Origin: a candidate division KSB1 bacterium
GTDB lineage: Bacteria; Zhuqueibacterota; Zhuqueibacteria; Thermofontimicrobiales; Thermofontimicrobiaceae
NCBI GenBank assembly: GCA_034506395.1
Contig: JAPDPQ010000005.1
Coordinates: 124,001-188,000, forward strand
Length of the DNA: 64,000 nt
Reading direction: 5' to 3'
The notes beneath the pieces were generated by a model, which was not told where the DNA came from, did no database searches, and was given only the letters and a program-made list of their open reading frames with translations. Every line of letters starts with the position of its first letter. Position 1 is the stretch's first letter. This document shows, in pieces, positions 18,441 through 28,019 of this stretch. Made by a program: the position numbers and the translations under genes.

Positions 18441-18953
18441 TTGGAAAAGCAAAGGGATTCTGTGTACCGATCGAACATAAAATTGCTGGGCTGGTCAGCA
18501 CTCATTGTTTTCATCGATCAATTCACCAAAATGATGATCAAACAATCTATGCACGAGGGAGAGCATAGAGAGATCATCGCGAATATTCTGAGACTTACCT
18601 ATGTGAAAAATCCTGGCATGGCATTTGGCATCCAGATTGGAGGGAATCTTTTTTATACCATTTTTGCGTCAATTGCCTGCATTATCATTCTGGTCTATTT
18701 CTTTCGGCTGCGCCCTGAAAATTTCTGGGCCCGGTTTGCGTTGGCTTCGATCCTTGGGGGAGCCATTGGAAACTTAATCGACCGTTTCCGTTTCCAAGAG
18801 GTCGTCGACTTCATTGATTTTGTCATCATCCATTGGCCAGTGTTTAATGTCGCTGACATCGCTGTGTTCATCGGCATGACCATCTTGATCATCGTCGTTA
18901 TCTTCGATAAGGATCATGGAGAAACCGAGGAGGAGCAATTGGAAATCAGCTAG
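18441..18953 (+). CDS. lspA: Lipoprotein signal peptidase LspA
   Basis: Inner-membrane aspartic protease that cleaves the signal peptide of prolipoproteins below the lipidated cysteine. It has four transmembrane segments and all family blocks: FIDQFTKMMIK, VKNPGMAFG, GGAIGNLIDR, VVDFIDF and FNVADIAVFIG; the catalytic aspartates are in the NLIDR and NVAD blocks. At 170 residues it has normal length. The start is a TTG without a clear Shine-Dalgarno, so the exact N-terminus is uncertain. It sits between the zinc-finger gene and an rluD-type gene, a conserved order. The window encodes many lipoproteins that need this enzyme. Confidence 0.95.
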   Translation: MEKQRDSVYRSNIKLLGWSALIVFIDQFTKMMIKQSMHEGEHREIIANILRLTYVKNPGMAFGIQIGGNLFYTIFASIACIIILVYFFRLRPENFWARFALASILGGAIGNLIDRFRFQEVVDFIDFVIIHWPVFNVADIAVFIGMTILIIVVIFDKDHGETEEEQLEIS

Positions 18954-19026
18954 ATTGTTTCGATTGAACCAGCCTGGTAAATGAACATGGAAATTGCATG
19001 TTTTCATCGCAATCACGAATTATGCC

Positions 19027-20046
19027 ATGAATGCGACTCAAACTCCCGATAGTTCTACCAAGGTGATCGTCGTATCAGTAGATCAGACACCAGATCGGAT
19101 CGATCACTACCTCTCAAAACAAGTGGAACGCCTCACCCGTTCTCGCATCCAAAAATTGATCAAAGATGGCAAAGTTACCGTAGATCAGGAAGTCGTCAAA
19201 CCGAGTTATAAAATTAAACCGGGCCAAACTATTATCATCACCTTCCCACCACCGCCGACTTATGAACTCATCCCCCAGGAAATTAATTTGAATATCATTT
19301 ATGAAGATGAAAGTCTGCTGGTGATCAATAAGCAAGCTGGACTAGTGATGCATCCTGCTTATGCCAATGTCAGCGGAACACTTGTCAATGCATTATTATT
19401 TCATAGCCAGAGCCTCTCGACTTTGAGCGGCATTTACCGCCCTGGAATTGTCCATCGTTTGGACAAAGATACTTCTGGGCTATTGGTCATCGCCAAAAAC
19501 GACTTTGTTCATGCCAAATTGGCCGAGCAATTCTCTCAGCGTACGATTCTGCGGGAATACCGAGCTCTGGTCTGGGGGCACTTCAAACAGAAAACTGGCC
19601 GAATCGAAACGCTCATCAACCGCAGCCTTCGAGACCGAACACGGATGACAATCTCCGCTACCACAGGGAAACCAGCAATTACGAATTATGAGGTGCTGGA
19701 GGAGTATCCGTTGATCTCCTTGCTGCGAGTGAGGCTAGAAACTGGGAGAACGCACCAGATTCGAGTGCATCTGGCTTCGAAGGGTCATCCAGTGCTCGGA
19801 GATCCCACCTATGGTGGCCGAGGCAAGCAGGTGCCGAAGTTTAATCAACAGGATCAGAAGATTGCTTTGCAATTGCTTCGCATGATGCCGCGACAGGCGC
19901 TTCATGCGAAAACATTGGGATTTGTTCATCCAGAGACTGGACAACAACTGCTATTTGATTCGGATTTGCCAGAAGATATTCAGCAGGTCATCAATTTTCT
20001 TGAAAAGCTAAAAGCTTCTAGGCAAAATACGAGCTATAAAGGATAA
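19027..20046 (+). CDS. rluD: RluA/RluD family 23S rRNA pseudouridine synthase
   Basis: An S4 RNA-binding domain at the N-terminus (RIDHYLSKQVERLTRSRIQK, then VKPSYKIKPGQ) is followed by the pseudouridine synthase domain. The catalytic aspartate lies in HRLDKDTSGLLV; further conserved blocks are LVINKQAGLVMHPA, RTHQIRVHLASKGHPVLGDPTYGG and a final ALHAKTLGFVHPETG. The S4 domain and this spacing match RluD, which modifies helix 69 of 23S rRNA, but RluC-like specificity cannot be excluded. The start at 19027 (MNATQTP) is preferred over an ATG 11 codons upstream because the added residues are hydrophobic and unconserved. It is the last gene of the lspA run. Confidence 0.9.
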   Translation: MNATQTPDSSTKVIVVSVDQTPDRIDHYLSKQVERLTRSRIQKLIKDGKVTVDQEVVKPSYKIKPGQTIIITFPPPPTYELIPQEINLNIIYEDESLLVINKQAGLVMHPAYANVSGTLVNALLFHSQSLSTLSGIYRPGIVHRLDKDTSGLLVIAKNDFVHAKLAEQFSQRTILREYRALVWGHFKQKTGRIETLINRSLRDRTRMTISATTGKPAITNYEVLEEYPLISLLRVRLETGRTHQIRVHLASKGHPVLGDPTYGGRGKQVPKFNQQDQKIALQLLRMMPRQALHAKTLGFVHPETGQQLLFDSDLPEDIQQVINFLEKLKASRQNTSYKG

Positions 20047-20206
20047 GATGCCTCCTCAGTTGCCCCTAATAAGAATCTGTAATTCACCACGGTGGATCTC
20101 CATTATTCGAGAACCAAATGATCAAAATTTCGCCTGAAAATAAGTCATCATCATCCGCTCCTTTTGCCTGATTTTTTCAAAAAGTCGCGGTAAGGCTTCG
20201 TCATTT

Positions 20207-21538
20207 TTACAATAAATCACTGGCCAATTCTGCTAATTTGGATCGCTCTCCCTTTTCAAGGGTGATGTGACCGTAAATGTTCTGTCCCTGCATTTTTTCG
20301 ATCAAATAGCTGAGGCCGTTCGATTGGCTATCCAGGTAAGGATGGTCGATCTGAAATATATCCCCGGTGAACACCATTTTTGTGCCTTCACCTGCGCGAG
20401 TAATAATGGTCTTGATCTCGTGGGGGGTCAAATTTTGCGCTTCGTCCACAATGAAATAGACCTGCACCAGGCTCCGTCCCCTAATATAAGCGAGCGGTGT
20501 GATCACCAGCTTCTCTTCCTCCAGTAGTTCCTCAATCTTCTTGTGTTTTGGGTCTGACTTCGCAAATTGGTTTTTGATCACTCCGAGATTATCATAGAGC
20601 GGCTGCATATAAGGATCGAGCTTGGATTTAATATCCCCAGGCAAATAACCAATGTCCTTATTGCTCAATGGCACGATTGGCCGCGCCAGGTAAATTTGTC
20701 GATACAGCCTCCGCTTCTCCAGGGCAGCAGCCAGCGCAAGTAACGTCTTCCCGGTCCCAGCCTTGCCAGAAAGCGTTACCAACTGGATCTCGGGATTCAT
20801 CAACAATTGGAGCGCGAATATTTGTTCAGCATTTCTTGGGACAATTCCGTAAACTGGCACCTTATCCACCCGTTTAATCGTCTGGGAATGCGGGTCGAAG
20901 TAACCTAACGCCGATTTTTTTCCATCTCTCAAGATGAGGTTTTCATTCGGCACCAGGGGACTATCGAGTGGAATGCCTGAGACCTCGACTTCAAACGGTG
21001 ACCGGTACATTTGATCGATAAGCTGTTCCGGAACGTTCTCGACGATGCGTCTTCCTTTATATAACTGCGAAATATCACGAACGTGATCTGAGGTGTAATC
21101 TTGAGCCATTAACCCGATCGCTTTAGCCTTCATCCGCAAATTGACATCTTTGGAAACCAAAATTAGTGGTCGCCGCGGTTCTGATTTAGCGAGAAGAAAG
21201 GCCGTGTTCAAAATATGATGATCTGGCTTATTGGGCGAGAAATTGAATGCCAGTTCCTCGTGAAACTTCTGCTCCAATTTGATGGTAATCTTTCCCAGAC
21301 CCGGCCCGATCTCTACCCCATTGTCAAAAATCTGATCCCCACTGAGCGAGTCCAGCGACCGCAAAAACTCCCGTGCATGGTAGTTCAGTGTCTCATTTCC
21401 CTTTTTAAATTGATCCAATTCCTCCAAAACAGATATCGGAATCACGACATCATGCTCTTGAAACTGATAAATGCATGAACTGTCATGAAGTATCACATTG
21501 GTATCAAGAACAAAAATTTTTTTCTTTTTCTGCTTCAT
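20207..21538 (-). CDS. PIN-PhoH family ATPase/ribonuclease
   Basis: A two-domain protein of 443 residues. The N-terminal PIN nuclease domain (about 1-150) keeps the acidic residues: D12 in [11 protein letters not shown], the VLEELD segment, and aspartates in the [10 protein letters not shown] block. The C-terminal PhoH P-loop domain (about 235-443) has Walker A GKAGTGKT near residue 260 and Walker B FIVDEAQN, plus the [13 protein letters not shown] signature. This matches PhoH2-type proteins, which couple RNA unwinding to cleavage. No antitoxin-like gene is adjacent. It is convergent with rluD. Confidence 0.93.
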   Translation of the reverse strand: MKQKKKKIFVLDTNVILHDSSCIYQFQEHDVVIPISVLEELDQFKKGNETLNYHAREFLRSLDSLSGDQIFDNGVEIGPGLGKITIKLEQKFHEELAFNFSPNKPDHHILNTAFLLAKSEPRRPLILVSKDVNLRMKAKAIGLMAQDYTSDHVRDISQLYKGRRIVENVPEQLIDQMYRSPFEVEVSGIPLDSPLVPNENLILRDGKKSALGYFDPHSQTIKRVDKVPVYGIVPRNAEQIFALQLLMNPEIQLVTLSGKAGTGKTLLALAAALEKRRLYRQIYLARPIVPLSNKDIGYLPGDIKSKLDPYMQPLYDNLGVIKNQFAKSDPKHKKIEELLEEEKLVITPLAYIRGRSLVQVYFIVDEAQNLTPHEIKTIITRAGEGTKMVFTGDIFQIDHPYLDSQSNGLSYLIEKMQGQNIYGHITLEKGERSKLAELASDLL

Positions 21539-21709
21539 GAGTAAATTTCCACAATCAAGACCATTCGATTTGGCATCATGCCCCGCTTTTTATTGATGCA
21601 AGTTCCGTCCTTTGCCTTTAAAATTTTTGATGAATTGATCATAATTTGCACATTTTGTTCTTGCCTTAATACTGATCGTCCATCGGGATATTTTCAAGAA
21701 CCTCAGACC

Positions 21710-22348
21710 TCAGATCACGGTTAGGGGCAAATCTGGCTTGGCATAGCTCAATCGCGCCAACCGGCGGGTAATGTGATAGCAATCAAGTCCGCTTACCGCA
21801 ACGGTCTCAGCAAGCTCCAAATCCACATATCCATCGTCCTTCAAACATTCCCGCGGCAGAAACGTTTCAACGATTGATCCAACGACGAAAATCGTATCAT
21901 TGGCTTTAATATGATACTCCTCTTCATATTTCACACCCAATTTTATCAGACTTTCTTTGACATACGGCGCTGGATGTGCTGGGCTGAAATCTGGCGTTAA
22001 CTGAACTGCATCGAACTCGGAAACATCGCGGTCATAGCGGGCGGCAGTTTGATGTGCGTTTTTAAAGAAGGATTGATGAACATGGTTAATGGTGTAGTAA
22101 CCGCTTGCCTGGATATTCTCATACGTATGCCGTGCCACCGTCACTGGCCGAAATATTAATCCGATCAAAGGGGGACTGGCACCGATATGTACAGCAGATG
22201 AAAATATAGCAAGATTGAGCTTACCATCTGGAGAGATACTCCCTATCAGATTAGCGCTTTTAAATCCAGTGAGCGAATTGATAAAATTCGTCCGAAAACG
22301 TTTTTCCATCTCTTGAATTTCTTCTCGATTGAAATGGACTATTTCCAT
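21710..22348 (-). CDS. Flavin reductase-like FMN-binding split-barrel protein
   Basis: Protein of 212 residues of the flavin reductase-like domain family. Segments such as SLTGFKSANLIGSISPDGKLNLAIFSSAVHIGASPPLIGLIFRP match the FMN-binding barrel; RHTYENIQASGYYTINHVH is the second conserved block. These proteins bind FMN and many reduce flavin with NAD(P)H, but the electron donor and substrate here are unknown. A strong Shine-Dalgarno (AGGAG, 6 nt before the ATG) supports the start. It is transcribed leftward with PhoH, 171 bp apart. Confidence 0.82.
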   Translation of the reverse strand: MEIVHFNREEIQEMEKRFRTNFINSLTGFKSANLIGSISPDGKLNLAIFSSAVHIGASPPLIGLIFRPVTVARHTYENIQASGYYTINHVHQSFFKNAHQTAARYDRDVSEFDAVQLTPDFSPAHPAPYVKESLIKLGVKYEEEYHIKANDTIFVVGSIVETFLPRECLKDDGYVDLELAETVAVSGLDCYHITRRLARLSYAKPDLPLTVI

Positions 22349-22590
22349 AATTAACTCCTCATTCTAGATAAAAAAGTCTGATTTTAAAGCCAAATATTCT
22401 TCTTGGTCTACCTCTTCGTTGCAACCGTCGCCTGCTGGTGCCCAAAAATTAAAACCCCCAATTATTCCTTTGAATATGCAACTTCTCGTTAGAGCGAGAC
22501 CTTTACTGGCTTTAACAACATCAGATTTCAAGCGAATCATATTGACAAGATTCGAATCGTAATTGGCCTGTTTAAAATTGATTTCAATAT

Positions 22591-23151
22591 TTATTTATCC
22601 GCAACAATCCAAGAAATATAATTCCCATCAGTCTCGATCCGTGCTGATATCCCAAGCTCTTGCAGCATGGTTCTAATTTTTTCTGGGGGAACAAAATGGC
22701 TTCGCATCAAAAATAATTTCTCAGCAATGGCAACGAGCTTTACGGCAAAATGATGGATATTCGGTTCTTCTATGACCAACCGGCCGCCGGGCTTTAGGAC
22801 CCGAATCAATTCAGAAAGAGAACGCCTATGATCGCACAAATGATGAAATGCATCTACCATCACAATTCGGCTGAAGGTGGCATCACGGAACGGGAGCAAC
22901 TCAATATGCGAGCGAACTGGCACCAGAGCTCCTTTGTTCTTCGTTTGCTGCAACATCCGTTGCGACAAATCACAAACAATCACCCCATCGACCATAGTGC
23001 TCATTTGCCCAGAAACCCTACCAGTTCCACCAGCTGCGTCCAGCAGCCAGCCAACGGCTGGCAGTTGGAGAATTTCAATCAGCCGATCGTGCGATTGCAT
23101 GCCGATAAATCGATCGTAAAATGAAGCTATTAAATCAAAATGATCAATCAT
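22591..23151 (-). CDS. Class I SAM-dependent methyltransferase (UbiE-like)
   Basis: Small methyltransferase of 186 residues. Motif I is LLDAAGGTGRVSGQM (about 36-50), the acidic strand-2 end is VIVCDLSQRML, then LPFRDATFSRIVMVDAFHHL (motif II region) and LKPGGRLVIEEP (motif III). This is the Methyltransf_11/UbiE pattern used on small molecules such as quinones; the substrate is unknown because the C-terminal substrate region is short. The ATG at 23151 has only a weak upstream GAGAG. It is separated from the neighbours by more than 240 bp on the left and 40 bp from a candidate small ORF. Confidence 0.85.
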   Translation of the reverse strand: MIDHFDLIASFYDRFIGMQSHDRLIEILQLPAVGWLLDAAGGTGRVSGQMSTMVDGVIVCDLSQRMLQQTKNKGALVPVRSHIELLPFRDATFSRIVMVDAFHHLCDHRRSLSELIRVLKPGGRLVIEEPNIHHFAVKLVAIAEKLFLMRSHFVPPEKIRTMLQELGISARIETDGNYISWIVADK

Positions 23152-23267
23152 TGAAATCTGCTCTCTATTCGACTTTTAATGAATCAGCTCTCTACGATAG
23201 CAACTGGCTTAATATTTTTTTCATTCGGCGACCATAAAGCAATTTTCTCACTTAAAAACAACAGGTC

Positions 23268-23384
23268 TTATTTTCCCGCACGACCGCACGGATTAGGGTT
23301 AATTTTGGGTTCCGATGAAGGCGACTCTCCATTATTGTCTATAAGTAATTCTTCTCCAACATCCAAAAACCGAGCAGCCATCAT
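23268..23384 (-). CDS. Candidate 38-residue ORF downstream of asnA
   Basis: A short minus-strand frame starts 40 bp after the asnA stop and encodes MMAARFLDVGEELLIDNN and then a proline-rich, basic end (PCGRAGK). The first residues resemble the asnA start (MMARF), perhaps by chance. No clear Shine-Dalgarno or known family is seen. An overlapping plus-strand frame (23179-23412) is equally unsupported, so this could be noncoding. Confidence 0.15.
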   Translation of the reverse strand: MMAARFLDVGEELLIDNNGESPSSEPKINPNPCGRAGK

Positions 23385-23424
23385 TTTTGCCGCAATCTTG
23401 CCCACCAAGTGACAAAAAGTCTTG

Positions 23425-24465
23425 CTAAAGTAGGACGATATTGTGTTGTCGACAGAGCTGGATCATTTCATCAGGCCAGATGCCAGCCTGAATTTCACCA
23501 ATATGGGCTTTACGCAAATAGAACATGCATAGCCGCGATTGTCCAATTCCACCGCCAATAGATAACGGTAGCTCACCTGAAAGCAATCGGCGATGAAACA
23601 TTAAAGATTTTCGATCCAGGCTATTGGTCAATTGAAGCTGGCGTTCTAGACCTTCAGGATCCACACGAATTCCCATCGAAGATAATTCATAGGCCATATC
23701 CAATAACGGATAATAAACAAGAATATCGCCATTAAGGCCGTGATAGCCGTTCGATGTCGGGGTTGACCAGTCATCATAATCGGGCGCTCGGCCATCGTGG
23801 GGTTGTCCATTTTTCAGTTTTGCCCCAATACCAATTAAAAACACGCTACCATATTTCTTGCAAATTGCTCTCTCTCGCTCTGCGGGCGATAGATCTGGAT
23901 ATTGATCTAACAATTCCTCACTGTGGATAAAAGTGATGTCCTCTGCTAAAATTGGCTTAATGGCGCTATATTGTTGAGCCACATATTTTTCAGTTCTTTT
24001 AATTACCTCATAAATTTTTCGAACAATCCTCTTCAGAAAATCGAGATTTCGCTGCGCCGGAGAGATGACCAACTCCCAGTCCCATTGATCCACATACAGA
24101 GAATGCAGATTATCCAGAATTTCATCTGGCCTTATGGCATTCATATCAGTGTACAGGCCTTCCCCTTGTTTAAAACCGTAATCGGCCAATACCATCCGTT
24201 TCCACTTAGCGAGGGATTGAACAACCTCGACTTCCATATTATCCATGGCTTTGACGCGAAACGATACTGGCTTTTCGATCCCATTCAAGTCATCATTAAT
24301 CCCCGTTCCAGCCCTAACAAACAGCGGAGCCGTCACCCGAATCAGGTTGAGCTCCACTGCAAGATTAATCTGGAAAAATTCCTTAATCAATCGAATGGCT
24401 TTTTCTGTTTCTTTGAGACCGAGTATCGGGGTGTAGTGGTTCGGAGGGATGAAGCGCGCCATCAT
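23425..24465 (-). CDS. asnA: Aspartate--ammonia ligase AsnA
   Basis: Ammonia-dependent asparagine synthetase, ATP + aspartate + ammonia to asparagine + AMP + PPi, of the class II aminoacyl-tRNA-synthetase fold. Diagnostic blocks are VTAPLFVRAGTGINDDLNG (about residues 44-62), RPDEILDNLHSLYVDQWDWE, a GSVFLIGIGAKLKNGQPHDGRAPDYDDW block and the C-terminal SIGGGIGQSRLCMFYLRKAHIGEIQ motif 3-like segment. At 346 residues it has normal length. It is distinct from glutamine-dependent AsnB. It is transcribed alone leftward, divergent from the secretion cluster. Confidence 0.96.
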   Translation of the reverse strand: MMARFIPPNHYTPILGLKETEKAIRLIKEFFQINLAVELNLIRVTAPLFVRAGTGINDDLNGIEKPVSFRVKAMDNMEVEVVQSLAKWKRMVLADYGFKQGEGLYTDMNAIRPDEILDNLHSLYVDQWDWELVISPAQRNLDFLKRIVRKIYEVIKRTEKYVAQQYSAIKPILAEDITFIHSEELLDQYPDLSPAERERAICKKYGSVFLIGIGAKLKNGQPHDGRAPDYDDWSTPTSNGYHGLNGDILVYYPLLDMAYELSSMGIRVDPEGLERQLQLTNSLDRKSLMFHRRLLSGELPLSIGGGIGQSRLCMFYLRKAHIGEIQAGIWPDEMIQLCRQHNIVLL

Positions 24466-25035
24466 AAAGACTATGTCTCCTCTTTTGAATACAAAATTTA
24501 CTATCGCTTTCCTGAGGTCATCTGGGCAAGGAATTAAACTAAGGTGGCGAACCCGTTCGTAGATTCGATCTGCCTAGTGATGACGGTCGGTTGATTTTTC
24601 GCTTGATTTTTCGTTTTTTTAATGGTAATATATAATACAACTTTTTTGTTCATAAGCAACATTTTTCTTCATTGCCTTACATCAATCTTGATGAATGCCT
24701 GATCTGAGCATCCGAATAATTTCAAATTTGTGAGTCATGCTTGAATCCATGCACTTCATTCGAACATAGATTACTCGATTCAAATACCAAATTTTGCTGC
24801 CCTAAAATTGTCCAATATGAAGTGGCCGAAAATTGGTCACAAAAATCGATAGCGCCAAAAAAGACAGAAAATTCATTTTTGAAATCTCATTAGATTCAAA
24901 GTAGTTACAACAAAGAAATTTTTTTGGCAAGAAAGTTGCTATCTGGCTAACAGTATTGTTCATTTAAAAATTGGTGATTTTGGGGCGGCAGAGCAAAAAT
25001 CCGATCGATATCATCAAAATAAGAAGGATTAAATC
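24466..25035. other. Divergent intergenic region between asnA and the secretion cluster
   Basis: 570 AT-rich base pairs that must hold promoters for asnA (leftward) and for virD4 (rightward). No ORF, tRNA, attachment-site-like repeat or integrase fragment was seen. Two copies of TTGATTTTTCG lie close together near 24592-24613. AAGAAGG at the right end is the ribosome site for virD4. Confidence 0.35.
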
Positions 25036-26841
25036 GTGAAACAATTTTTGAAATTTTTGATCAGTCTGCTCTCGCTGCCATTTTTGGTCCCATGGTTTGT
25101 GGCGGATAAATTTTTCGAATTGTTCTTTCAGCCTATCATTTTTAAACGCTATAGACTCCCAATTTCGCGCACAAAGCGATGGATATTAAAAACGATCAAG
25201 TGGGTTTTGCCGTTCGGATTTATTGGGTATCTGGTTATTAAGACCATCGGCTTTTTTAAGCATTATTTGAGCTTTTGGGCTGGGCTCAAACATCTGCCAT
25301 GGTTGTTCGCTTATATCTACAACACCGATATTCGACCAATTCTGGTCTGGCTGGCAAGACCAGTGAATCATCTGATATACTATCTGGGTGGCGGCAATAT
25401 TTTCCCAGATGTATTAGATTTTTTCTGGTCATTCTATCTGTGTTCGATTCCCATTCTGTTCATTGTCAATCTGGTTTATCGCTCGATTAAAACGTATGTG
25501 ACGATCAATCGGGCGGTCTCGCTGCGCAACAAAGCGGTTCGGGAGGTGAATATTGTCAAATTTTCTGAGGCAGCCCAGTCCGATGAGGTATTTTTGGGAT
25601 TGGATTTGAACCGCAGCAGTCAGCCGTTCTATGTCAAGCGAAACTGGCTCAAAGGTCATATTCAGGTGATCGGTGGCCCAGGGACGGGCAAGACAGAAAG
25701 CATCGTGCAGCCGATATGGTTTCAGGAGATGAGACGCAATGTGGCGACGATCGTATTAGATGGCAAGGCATCCAGCCGCAACATCGATCGCTTTTACACC
25801 ATTGCGACCTCGCTTGCGCAGGCACAGGATATTTTATACTTCAACCCTACGGATCCAGTGCGCTCTGCCACTTATAATCCGTTGCTTCGAGGCACAGTGA
25901 GCGAAGTGAAACAGAAGATCATGGCCAGTATTAATTGGGCAGAACATTCGGTCGAAAGCCGTGATCGCCTGGATTCAGCTTTAGACATCTTTCTCCGCGC
26001 TATGGAGGAAACAAAAGTCTATTTTAATCTCCGAGAATTGCTGGAATATTTTCAATCGCGTGGGTATGTGGGCCGACAAAGTGAACGGGTCAATGATTAT
26101 TATATAAAAAATGGCTTAAAAGAGATCTTCGCGAACTTCGCTGCATTTCAGTCCAGCACATCATTTTTCACTGCATTGTTGCGGGACATTTTTCAATCGA
26201 GTTACGGACAATTATTAATCACAGATAAACCAGAAATCGATATCGTTCGCATTTATCAGAATCATAAGGATTGTTATTTCACGCTTCCGTTTCAACAGAA
26301 TGAGGCAACGACCCGTTTCTTGGGTCAATTGATCCTTCAGGACATTCAACATTGTTTTCATCATATCGCATTGAATTTGGGCGATAGCAGTCCTGCGGAA
26401 GGGCTTTTAATTATCGATGAGCTGGCGAAATTTGTCAGCCCGTATTTCTTGAAATTGCTGGAAGCCAGTCGCAATGTGGGGGTCAGCGTATGTTATACAA
26501 ATCAAACTTTGGCGGAACTGGATAATCCAGCATTAAATTTGTCAAAAATTTTTATCGATCAATTGGCTGAACAAACCAATATCGTTTGTTGTTTTCAACT
26601 TGGAAGTCCGGAGAGCATTCAAATGATGTTAAATCGTTTCGGGAAGACAGCATCCTCAGCAAATGGCACCAGCAAAGGATTTAACTTCAATGATCCAAAT
26701 TTGCTTAAATACCTGGATATCGGAAAATGCGTCGTTTTTATTCGGCGTCCCCATTATGTCACGGTGCTGAAAACTGGATATTTTAAGTTTGACAAACTGA
26801 TTCGATTTGGAGGGACAAAAGAGGGAACTGTTGGCAATTGA
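25036..26841 (+). CDS. virD4: VirD4/TraG-family type IV coupling ATPase
   Basis: Inner-membrane ATPase that delivers substrates to a type IV secretion channel. The start is GTG with AGAAGG about 9 nt upstream. Three hydrophobic segments occupy about residues 5-30, 55-80 and 130-150; the cytosolic ATPase domain follows with Walker A GGPGTGKT at 213-220 and Walker B LLIIDELAK with D461-E462. SRNVGVSVCYTNQTLAEL near 480 matches the conserved strand after Walker B in VirD4/TraD. At 601 residues it fits the family. It is the first gene of the cluster, ahead of the pilin gene. No relaxase is nearby, so whether it carries DNA or protein is open. Confidence 0.88.
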   Translation: MKQFLKFLISLLSLPFLVPWFVADKFFELFFQPIIFKRYRLPISRTKRWILKTIKWVLPFGFIGYLVIKTIGFFKHYLSFWAGLKHLPWLFAYIYNTDIRPILVWLARPVNHLIYYLGGGNIFPDVLDFFWSFYLCSIPILFIVNLVYRSIKTYVTINRAVSLRNKAVREVNIVKFSEAAQSDEVFLGLDLNRSSQPFYVKRNWLKGHIQVIGGPGTGKTESIVQPIWFQEMRRNVATIVLDGKASSRNIDRFYTIATSLAQAQDILYFNPTDPVRSATYNPLLRGTVSEVKQKIMASINWAEHSVESRDRLDSALDIFLRAMEETKVYFNLRELLEYFQSRGYVGRQSERVNDYYIKNGLKEIFANFAAFQSSTSFFTALLRDIFQSSYGQLLITDKPEIDIVRIYQNHKDCYFTLPFQQNEATTRFLGQLILQDIQHCFHHIALNLGDSSPAEGLLIIDELAKFVSPYFLKLLEASRNVGVSVCYTNQTLAELDNPALNLSKIFIDQLAEQTNIVCCFQLGSPESIQMMLNRFGKTASSANGTSKGFNFNDPNLLKYLDIGKCVVFIRRPHYVTVLKTGYFKFDKLIRFGGTKEGTVGN

Positions 26842-27272
26842 TTGAATCATGAGAGCTCCTTAACCAGTTGCACATCTTAGCAGAGACTAAGCACAAACTT
26901 CGAAGTTGTGCCAAGTATCTGATAGGATCAAAAATTGGTCTAGATGCCAAAAATCTGATATTGAATAACTCATTTTTAATTACAAACTGATTTAGGCCGA
27001 TTAATTCATCAAATTGATTATTCAACACGTCTCATTATTCCATTCCACATTCAATGAAGGTCGGATGAAGGATTAATATTCGCTAAAAATCAGAGTTCAA
27101 CGAAGCAATGTGAGCTTCTTTAATAATAGAATATCTTTAGCTGAGTGGCTCAAAAAGATGAAACTGGAGCCAAGGCTGAAAGCAGTTAATGAATGCTAGG
27201 CTGGATCGTTTGCGGAGCGGTCCTGCCAAGGCATATGCTGTGGGTCAAATGTTTTGTTTTAGGAGGACAGTC
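26842..27272. other. Gap between coupling protein and pilin genes
   Basis: 431 bp with only very short ORFs. No relaxase fragment, oriT-like large inverted repeat or terminator was recognised. The right end supplies a strong Shine-Dalgarno (AGGAGG) for the pilin gene, and a separate promoter for the machine genes could lie here. Confidence 0.35.
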
Positions 27273-27509
27273 ATGCAAACAGTCTTACAAGCACTTCAAA
27301 ATGTCATCAATTATCTCATATTGTTTGCCTCGCCCATTCTGGTCATCGCGCTTATCATGGCTGGGTTCAATATGGCCAGTTCAGATAGCAGCCGGCATGA
27401 GAAGGCAAAACGCCAGCTCATCGGCATTGGCATTGCCGCTATTCTGATCTTTGGGGCCCGGTTCATTGTCCCAGCTCTGATCTCACTCGTCCCTGGTTCT
27501 TCTTTCTAA
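27273..27509 (+). CDS. VirB2/TrbC-like pilin subunit
   Basis: A small membrane protein of 78 residues with the TrbC/VirB2 pattern: an N-terminal amphipathic stretch (VLQALQNVINY), a first hydrophobic helix (LILFASPILVIALIMAGFNM), a polar loop with SSDSSRHEKAKRQL, and a second helix (GIGIAAILIFGARFIVPALI). The start at 27273 is fixed by AGGAGG 6 nt upstream; the frame is open for 28 codons before that but without a site. A classic cleavable long leader is absent, as in some short VirB2-like subunits. It would build the pilus or conduit core. It lies between virD4 and virB3. Confidence 0.8.
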   Translation: MQTVLQALQNVINYLILFASPILVIALIMAGFNMASSDSSRHEKAKRQLIGIGIAAILIFGARFIVPALISLVPGSSF

Positions 27510-28019
27510 ACAACATTAGCGTTTCCCGGCAGAAGCTGCCGACCAATGTTGGGGTCGCTTCTGCCTCGATCGGGACACTTTGCAAGCGTCGATTGCAAGT
27601 CCGCACGAAGCTTCGGTGCCAGACCATCCAAGATACCCTGATAAGACTTCTAAATGTATCGAATATTCATGTATGGTTTAGGAGAAGACTGCTGGCTCAA
27701 CCGAACCGCGGGATAAGTGCTAAGGGGGATAGCATGCTCAATAAATTAACCAACGCAAACCTGTATCCCCAGATAGGACTCAGAACAAAAAGCCATGGCT
27801 CTATCAAGGCTAGTGCTCTATGAAAAGAATTATCTTTTTATGGTGCGGTGTTACTTGAAATTCTGCTTTAGTTGGTATCCCGAGTGCGGCTTGAATGGAC
27901 GGTCTTGAACATTTGACGCAATGGGATCAGAACAAATCCTCTCAACAAGTTTTATAGAGCAATTACATGCATATCTTTATGAGCTTATCAAGGAATTTTA
28001 TCGATAATTTTGGAAAACC
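27510..28019. other. Gap between pilin and virB3 genes
   Basis: 510 bp without a supported gene; short frames at 27593-27823, including a 29-codon ATG frame at 27734 behind AAGGGGG, match nothing known. The left end carries overlapping hairpins (separate entry). Spacing this large is unusual inside a T4SS operon, so a processing site, attenuator or second promoter is possible. Confidence 0.35.
27527..27565 (+). promoter_or_regulatory. Two mutually exclusive hairpins after the pilin gene
   Basis: CGGCAG/CTGCCG (27527-27541, 3-nt loop) overlaps a 9-bp stem GGCAGAAGC (27528-27536) with GCTTCTGCC (27557-27565). Both cannot form at once. Located 18 bp after the pilin stop, they could protect the pilin mRNA or reduce read-through so that pilin is made in excess. 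No T-tract follows, so it is not a standard intrinsic terminator. Confidence 0.4.

Noticed and set aside
23179-23412. 77-codon plus-strand frame after the methyltransferase
   Set aside because: No ribosome site or known motif, and the opposite strand has an equally plausible short frame; neither can be supported strongly.
27590-27760. Possible rRNA-like or group II intron-like fragment (GGGATAAGTGCTAAG)
   Set aside because: A short match to a 23S-like phrase only; flanking sequence does not continue the rRNA and no domain V hairpin could be drawn.
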